Below are positions 24,009 to 28,350 of a stretch of 28,350 nucleotides of DNA, piece after piece; the stretch's first letter is position 1; each line of letters starts with the position of its first letter. The stretch comes from JBDRED01 sp043820025 [NCBI: Elusimicrobiota bacterium] (GTDB lineage: Bacteria; RUG730; JBDRED01). The DNA lies in NCBI GenBank assembly GCA_043820025.1, contig JBDRED010000046.1, positions 1-28,350 on the forward strand, written 5' to 3'. Both the position numbers and the translations under genes were made by a program. Under the pieces are notes generated by a model, which did not search any database, had not been told where the DNA came from, and worked only from the letters and a program-made list of their open reading frames with translations.

Positions 24009-25445
24009 ATGTTGATTAAATCTTTTACAAAAATAATTCTAATGTTTTTTCTTGTTAATATAGCGCTGTTCCTGCAAGGCTGCGCTGCGCAAAGAGCGCA
24101 GTATTATAATAATCTGGATAATTTGATAGTCAATGAACAGTTTGAAGAAGCGTCAAATTTAGTAGTTTCCTCTAAAGAGGATTCTTATGGCAAAAATAAC
24201 GCTCTTTTATACTATCTTGATTTAGGCTTTACAAAACATATGAGCGGGAATTGGGAAGAAAGCAATATCGCTTTTGAGAGGGCCAAACAAATTGCCCGGG
24301 ATTATTTTACAAAAAGTATAACTCAGGAAAGCAAGACACTGCTTATAAGCGACGCTATGAGGCCTTATTACGGCGAGGATTTTGAACGCAGTCTTATCAA
24401 TATATTCTGCGCTCTGAACTACATATTTTTAGACAATGAGCAGGCTGCTCTTGTTGAGGCGCGGCAGGTTGATCATTTCTTAAATACTATCCAAATAAAA
24501 TACGGGCAAAAAAGCAGATATAAAGAAGACGCATTTGCTCGATACCTAATGGGTATGATATATGAAAACCAGCATGAGTATAACGATGCGTTTATTTCTT
24601 ACAGACAAGCGATGAAGGTATATGAATATTACGCAGGTATGTTTGATACTCCGCTTCCGATTTCGCTTGTGGAAGACGCTATGCGAATGGCAAAGCGTTT
24701 AAAATTTAATGATGAAATTAGAGAAATTGAGAGTAAATATCCATCTGTGACAGACGAAGAAAAGATTCCGGATACTTATGGAGAGCTCGTTCTTTTTCAT
24801 TACAACGGCAAATCCCCTGTTAAGAGCGAAACTATATTTGAGGTTAGCTTTGGCGAGGCGTGGATACATGTTGGGTCATTTCAGCCTGCTGATGAGGAAG
24901 AAGCTGATTTTGAGCAGGCCGGTTCAATTGCGCGGACAATATTGGCTGATGAAATGATTAGGATTTCCTTTCCTAAGTATGTTGATGCGGAATATGAAAT
25001 TCATACAATGAACGCGAATACTGATGTCGGAAATTCGCAAAATTCATTTCTTGTAGAGAACATTGGAGCAATTGCAAAGAAGAGCTTGGATGATAAGATT
25101 GACCGCACTAGAATTCGCGCAATTGCGAGGGCCGCGATAAAATTTACATTGGCTAAGGGAGCTTCTAATAAGGTTGAAGAAAAAACCAGGGATAAAGGGC
25201 TTGCATGGCTTACAAAAAAGGTTTTGCAGGTTGCGGCTAACGCTACTGAGCATGCGGATAAGCGCAGCTGGAGGTCATTGCCTGACCAGATAGAGATGGT
25301 TAAAATGTATCTTCCCGAGGGCGCGCATGACGTGCATTTAAATTTTAAGGATAATAACGGGAATATAATTGAGACAAAGGTGATTTACGGCCAGCTTATT
25401 AAGCGCGGACAAAAATCATTCGCAGTTGTAAGAACAGCGAAATAG
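24009..25445 (+). CDS. COG3014-like lipoprotein, unknown function
   Basis: 478 residues with a lipoprotein signal (LFLQGC, Cys about 25). The N-terminal half is helical and repeat-like (tetratricopeptide-like stretches such as YLDLGFTKHMSGNWEESNIA and YLMGMIYENQHEYNDAFISY). The C-terminal half has a beta-rich part (GELVLFHYNGKSPVK) and an Ala-rich segment (RIRAIARAAIKFTLAKGAS). This layout matches the uncharacterised COG3014 family that often neighbours lpoB and LPP20 genes. A short RBS (AGAGG) precedes the ATG. The role is probably in outer-membrane or cell-wall maintenance by association, but no activity can be read from the sequence. Confidence 0.8.
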   Translation: MLIKSFTKIILMFFLVNIALFLQGCAAQRAQYYNNLDNLIVNEQFEEASNLVVSSKEDSYGKNNALLYYLDLGFTKHMSGNWEESNIAFERAKQIARDYFTKSITQESKTLLISDAMRPYYGEDFERSLINIFCALNYIFLDNEQAALVEARQVDHFLNTIQIKYGQKSRYKEDAFARYLMGMIYENQHEYNDAFISYRQAMKVYEYYAGMFDTPLPISLVEDAMRMAKRLKFNDEIREIESKYPSVTDEEKIPDTYGELVLFHYNGKSPVKSETIFEVSFGEAWIHVGSFQPADEEEADFEQAGSIARTILADEMIRISFPKYVDAEYEIHTMNANTDVGNSQNSFLVENIGAIAKKSLDDKIDRTRIRAIARAAIKFTLAKGASNKVEEKTRDKGLAWLTKKVLQVAANATEHADKRSWRSLPDQIEMVKMYLPEGAHDVHLNFKDNNGNIIETKVIYGQLIKRGQKSFAVVRTAK

Positions 25446-25503
25446 TTTATATTATTATCGTGAACCATAACATTGTCAGCATGACAAAAGAAGGAGATCG
25501 TTT

Positions 25504-26523
25504 ATGAAAAAAATAGTTTTAATTACAGTTTTATTTTTTGTATTTAGTAATTTTTTGTATGCAAAAAAACCGGATTGGCTTAATGGCGTTAGCAGGAAAT
25601 ATAATTCGGAAGAATATATTATAGGCGTAGGCATGTCGTCTAGTCTTGATGACGCGCGTTCAGCCGGAAGGGCAGAAATAGCAAAGGTATTTGAATCTAG
25701 GATTGCGCAGACAGCTCAGTCGTATCAGTTTGAATCAAATAGTAATATAGAAAAGAAAAAAAATATTGATTCAGGTATATCAAGCGATATTAAAACAATG
25801 GTTGAGACTGATGAAATTCTCGAAGGAGTTAAGATCGCGGGCACATATTATGATAAAAAGAAGAAAACATATTATGCTTTAGCTGTGTTGGATAAACAAA
25901 AAACAAGAATAGCGCTGGCTCAAGATATTGCTGATAAGGAAGAGATTGTTGAGACAAATGTCGCTATTGCCGATAAAGCCGGTTCGCCGATAGAACAGGT
26001 AAAGGCATTGAATCAGGCTATTGTGGCAGCTAATGAAAAAAACGGACTTATCGCAAAAAAACGCGTTGTTGATTCTATGGCTATGCCGGAGATTACAGAT
26101 AATTCTATTCCAAGCTTAAAAAATAAAAAAGATAATGCTGTTAAAAAAATACTTTTTGTGATAGAAGCTCAGCCTGCAGAGCTTGCGACCATGGTTGCAG
26201 GAAGCGTTGCTCAGTTGGGATTGCGCACAGCTGTTGCTGAGCCTGAAGAGCCATTAAAGAATACGTATGTTGTAAACATTAAATGCTCTTTAAATGTGGA
26301 GCCAAGCGCTCGCGAATATAAAGACTGGAGTTTTTATCGTTGGGATGGGACATTTGAAATGTATGAGAGCGCAAATAAAGATAGCGCTCTGAACAGCGCT
26401 AATAAGCAGGGAGAGGTATCTCATATGAATGATGAGGCTGCTAAAGAAAAGGCAGTATATATGGGGTCAAAGGCATTAGCGCAGTTAGCGGAAAGCAGTG
26501 TTAGGGAATATTTAGGAAATTAA
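25504..26523 (+). CDS. LPP20-family secreted protein (long form)
   Basis: 339 residues. A signal peptide (KKIVLITVLFFVFSNFLYA) lacks a lipobox cysteine, so it is likely periplasmic. The LPP20 domain follows: KKPDWLNGV, YIIGVGMSSSLDDARSAGRAEIAKVFE, and the conserved VETDEILEGVKIAGTYYD with YYALAVLDKQK. The C-terminal half (about 200-339) adds a second domain (AELATMVAGSVAQLGLRTAVAE). A strong AAAGGAG precedes the ATG. LPP20 proteins are envelope components of unclear role. It is 58 bases after the COG3014-like gene. Confidence 0.83.
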   Translation: MKKIVLITVLFFVFSNFLYAKKPDWLNGVSRKYNSEEYIIGVGMSSSLDDARSAGRAEIAKVFESRIAQTAQSYQFESNSNIEKKKNIDSGISSDIKTMVETDEILEGVKIAGTYYDKKKKTYYALAVLDKQKTRIALAQDIADKEEIVETNVAIADKAGSPIEQVKALNQAIVAANEKNGLIAKKRVVDSMAMPEITDNSIPSLKNKKDNAVKKILFVIEAQPAELATMVAGSVAQLGLRTAVAEPEEPLKNTYVVNIKCSLNVEPSAREYKDWSFYRWDGTFEMYESANKDSALNSANKQGEVSHMNDEAAKEKAVYMGSKALAQLAESSVREYLGN

Positions 26524-26635
26524 GTAAATGAGTTTATAGGGTTTTAAAAGTGAGGGGGATTTAGAAGTAAATAGTGAAATAGTAAATTGGAAACAGGAAA
26601 TTTTTTTTGTAATAAATTGTTAAAGGAGGATGAAA

Positions 26636-27172
26636 ATGAAAAAAGTGTATGTATTGACCGGGTTGGTGTTAGTTGCAGCGCTTATGTTTGGGTGCAGCAC
26701 AGCGCAAAAAAAACCTGATTGGGTTTTAAAGGGCGGCGGAGCATTTAAGCAGGAAGCTAAGGTTTTTTATGGTGTGGGAATTGCTGAAGGCATAACTTCA
26801 GAGGCATTAAGAAGAACAACAGCTGATAATAGAGCTATTGGCGAGATTTCAAAACAGGTTTCAACTGTGTCAACATCTCTTATGAAGGATTATATGAGCT
26901 CAGCTTATGCGCCTGAATCAGACCAGGTAAAGGGAGAGCAGTATATTGAAAACACGGCGAAAACATTTACAAAGAATACTTTGGCCGGCGTAAGAATTGT
27001 TGATAGATGGGATAATGGTAAGGTGGCATATTCGTTAGCAACCCTTGATTTAGAAGAGCTTAAAGGTATGGCTGACCAGATACAGACAATGAGCGAAACA
27101 ATGAAAAATTATATTAAGGAAAATGCTGAAAAAGCGTTTCAATCATTGGAAGAGGAAGAAGCAAAGTATTAA
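26636..27172 (+). CDS. LPP20-family lipoprotein (short form)
   Basis: 178 residues with lipoprotein signal and lipobox LMFGC. The mature part begins STAQKKPDWVLKGGGAF, then FYGVGIAEGI, LRRTTADNRAIGEISKQVST, TLAGVRIVDRW and YSLATLDLEELK, parallel to the long LPP20 protein, so the two are likely paralogues. I start at 26636: the AAAGGAGG (26622-26629) is six bases before this ATG but touches the ATG at 26630. A clear terminator follows at 27228, ending the cluster. A signal-bearing helical C-terminus (MADQIQTMSETMKNYI) is typical. Confidence 0.87.
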   Translation: MKKVYVLTGLVLVAALMFGCSTAQKKPDWVLKGGGAFKQEAKVFYGVGIAEGITSEALRRTTADNRAIGEISKQVSTVSTSLMKDYMSSAYAPESDQVKGEQYIENTAKTFTKNTLAGVRIVDRWDNGKVAYSLATLDLEELKGMADQIQTMSETMKNYIKENAEKAFQSLEEEEAKY

Positions 27173-27227
27173 TATAGAATACAGGATTCAGAATACAGAA
27201 GAATTATAATAAGAAATGAAGATGCGG

Positions 27228-27253
27228 GCGGGGTGATAAACCCCGCTCTTTTT
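27228..27253 (+). terminator. Intrinsic terminator of the lipoprotein cluster
   Basis: GCGGGGT (27228-27234) pairs with ACCCCGC (27240-27246) around GATAA, followed by a T-rich tract. It lies 56 bases after the LPP20 stop. Confidence 0.9.
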
Positions 27254-27383
27254 TATTTTATAGATATAAAAGCGAAAATAGTAAAATTACATAAAAAATG
27301 CTAAAATATATACGTCAAAATTGAAAAATAGCAAAATCGAAGAGCAAAAAACATTAAAAATACATAAAATATTAAAAAACATG

Positions 27384-27412
27384 TTGACAATATAAAAGAG
27401 ATATTGTATATT
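27384..27412 (+). promoter_or_regulatory. Strong promoter upstream of the leader RNA
   Basis: TTGACA (27384-27389), 17-base spacer, TATATT (27407-27412; one mismatch to consensus). Transcription should begin near 27419. Bases 27259-27383 are AT-rich and contain nothing else I recognise. Confidence 0.75.
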
Positions 27413-27418
27413 GTTAAC

Positions 27419-27518
27419 ATCAAGGAACAAGGTTGTTTCTAATAGTCGAGGAAATGATTAGAGATTACAGACACAGAAGTCTACTTAAAGCAAAAATGCT
27501 TAAGTAGGCTTTTTTTTT
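27419..27518 (+). ncRNA. Short structured leader RNA or small RNA ending in an intrinsic terminator
   Basis: A transcript from the promoter would fold a first hairpin, TCTAAT (27438-27443) with ATTAGA (27457-27462). It then ends in a long stem (27479-27492 with 27497-27509, one bulge, one G-U pair) followed by nine T residues. At about 100 nucleotides, promoter-to-terminator, it has the form of a riboswitch/attenuator or a free small RNA. I do not recognise its class. No open frame explains it. Confidence 0.6.
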
Positions 27519-27550
27519 GGAGTTTTGTAAAGCAGCAAAGCGCAAAGACG

Positions 27551-27595
27551 AAGGCGTCTATTTAAACCGAAAAGGTTAAAAAGACGCCTTTTTTT
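27551..27595 (+). terminator. Second hairpin terminator before the porin gene
   Basis: AAGGCGTCT (27551-27559) pairs perfectly with AGACGCCTT (27582-27590), with an inner AACC/GGTT stem capped by GAAAA, then a T run to 27595. It lies only 10 bases ahead of the porin ribosome-binding site, so it must be bypassed for the gene to be expressed. That makes a regulatory attenuator likely. Confidence 0.8.
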
Positions 27596-27618
27596 ATGGC
27601 GTCAAAAGGAGAAAACAA

Positions 27619-28293
27619 ATGTTAAAAATTAAAAAAATGTTAGGAATAGGTTTATTGGGAGGAATGGTTTTGGCCAGCGGAGCGTTTGCTGAGCCGCCGG
27701 TAGCATTATCAGGAGATGTTAGTGTAGTATCTGATTATGTATGGAGAGGCCAATTGTGCGATGACGATCCTTCTCTTCAGACAGGTATTTACGCGAGCGC
27801 GTTTAATTTGAGCTTAAGTTTATGGAGCAGTTATCCTTTGAATAGCAATGATTCTGTTGATTGTGAAGAGGTGGATTATACAATTGAATATGGAAAGAGT
27901 TTAGGATTGGTAAGTTTAGCAGGAGGTTATGTTTATTATGACTTCCCAAACAATGGATCAGCATATGCTACGGAATTATATGTTAAAGCAGGCGCGGATA
28001 TTATTGCGAGCCCGTCGCTAACTTATTACTATGACTTTACAGATTCAAGCAATACAAAGAGTTATATTTCAATTGACGGGTCTTATGGAATTGGTTCTTT
28101 GTCATTAGGCGGCCATATAGGGTTTTATAGCGATGATCAGGGATCGGATATTGGACTGACAGCAGGCTATGAAATAAAATTGCCTAGCAGCGCGCTTACT
28201 CCAAGTGTTAGTTATTCAATACCCTGTGGTAATCTTGCGGATACACAGGATTCTAAGTTATATGCAGGAGTAAAGTTAGGATTTGGACTTTAA
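27619..28293 (+). CDS. TorF-type outer-membrane porin (gcw_chp family)
   Basis: 224 residues. Signal peptide ends AFA before EPPVALSGDVSVVSDYVWRG; the SDYVWRG motif at mature residues 13-19 is typical of this proteobacterial porin family. The rest is a beta-barrel with alternating aromatic and small residues (for example SLAGGYVYYDF and SYGIGSLSLGGHIGFY), ending in VKLGFGL. Length fits a 10-12-strand barrel. A strong AAAGGAG precedes the ATG. Expression is likely controlled by the leader RNA and the two terminators upstream. Substrate unknown. Confidence 0.82.
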   Translation: MLKIKKMLGIGLLGGMVLASGAFAEPPVALSGDVSVVSDYVWRGQLCDDDPSLQTGIYASAFNLSLSLWSSYPLNSNDSVDCEEVDYTIEYGKSLGLVSLAGGYVYYDFPNNGSAYATELYVKAGADIIASPSLTYYYDFTDSSNTKSYISIDGSYGIGSLSLGGHIGFYSDDQGSDIGLTAGYEIKLPSSALTPSVSYSIPCGNLADTQDSKLYAGVKLGFGL

Positions 28294-28306
28294 AAAATTA
28301 AAATTA

Positions 28307-28350
28307 TGGGGTCAGGTCTCCACATTCCACATTTTTGTGGAATGTGGAGA
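28307..28350. repeat. Palindromic repeat truncated by the window edge
   Basis: TCTCCACATTCCACA (28317-28331) pairs perfectly with TGTGGAATGTGGAGA (28336-28350) around four T residues. It is preceded by GGGGTCAGG, which would have a partner beyond the window. The GGGGTC core resembles the 40-bp palindrome at 15428-15511. Confidence 0.75.

Noticed and set aside
27541-27600. Cyclic-di-GMP riboswitch suggested by GCAAAG and GACG pieces before the porin.
   Set aside because: The conserved GEMM core and tetraloop-receptor order are not present; only short pieces match.
1-28350. CRISPR arrays, tRNA/rRNA genes, phage or IS transposase genes.
   Set aside because: No regularly spaced direct repeats, no cloverleaf-like or rRNA-like sequence, and no transposase or integrase reading frames were found by reading both strands.

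Overview
The window is AT-rich DNA from a Gram-negative (two-membrane) bacterium. It encodes at least two outer-membrane beta-barrels, several lipobox lipoproteins and an LpoB-type activator of cell-wall synthesis. The intergenic gaps are packed with dispersed palindromic repeats of the kind seen in uncultured lineages such as Omnitrophota. That taxonomic guess is an inference; no marker gene here settles it.

Layout. 1-281: leader with a consensus sigma70 promoter and a short repeat. 282-7568: a tightly packed six-gene operon for a membrane-bound, group-4-hydrogenase-like / complex-I-like enzyme (HyfB, HyfC, HyfE, HyfF, a NuoC+NuoD-type fused large subunit, and a ferredoxin+small-subunit fusion). 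The large subunit lacks the nickel-binding CxxC pairs, so this looks like an energy-converting hydrogenase-related (Ehr-type) complex and not a hydrogenase. 7656-10023: an outer-membrane barrel, a TspO/MBR protein and a small membrane protein. 10030-11778 (minus): a beta-CASP metallo-beta-lactamase RNase, with a decayed RND-transporter N-terminus just downstream of it. 12045-15432: a CPA-type cation/proton antiporter with CBS domains, overlapping or abutting cmoA and cmoB (tRNA wobble-uridine modification). 15595-18514: CrcB fluoride channel, a PPi-type phosphofructokinase and endonuclease IV, separated by palindromic repeats. 18815-21473 (minus): a PAP2-family membrane phosphatase, an epimerase-type reductase and an SDR in one operon. 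21872-22959: a small Cys-rich protein overlapping an ArsP/SO_0444-type permease. 23015-23242: a leftover RND/MMPL C-terminus. 23301-27172: an envelope lipoprotein cluster (LpoB-like, COG3014-like, two LPP20-like). 27384-28293: a promoter, a structured RNA with two intrinsic terminators, and a TorF-type porin. A palindromic repeat runs off the right edge.

How the genes work together. The Ehr-like complex should couple an unidentified redox reaction (three Fe-S clusters retained, NiFe site lost) to H+ or Na+ movement. The nearby antiporter, fluoride channel and PPi-dependent phosphofructokinase would suit an energy-limited anaerobe, but these functional links are inferred. The lipoprotein cluster is a coherent envelope module. 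The most interesting items are the nickel-free complex, the promoter/attenuator RNA before the porin, the Cys-rich peptide/permease pair, the 40-bp perfect palindrome that carries the cmoB stop codon, and two separate remnants of RND pumps.
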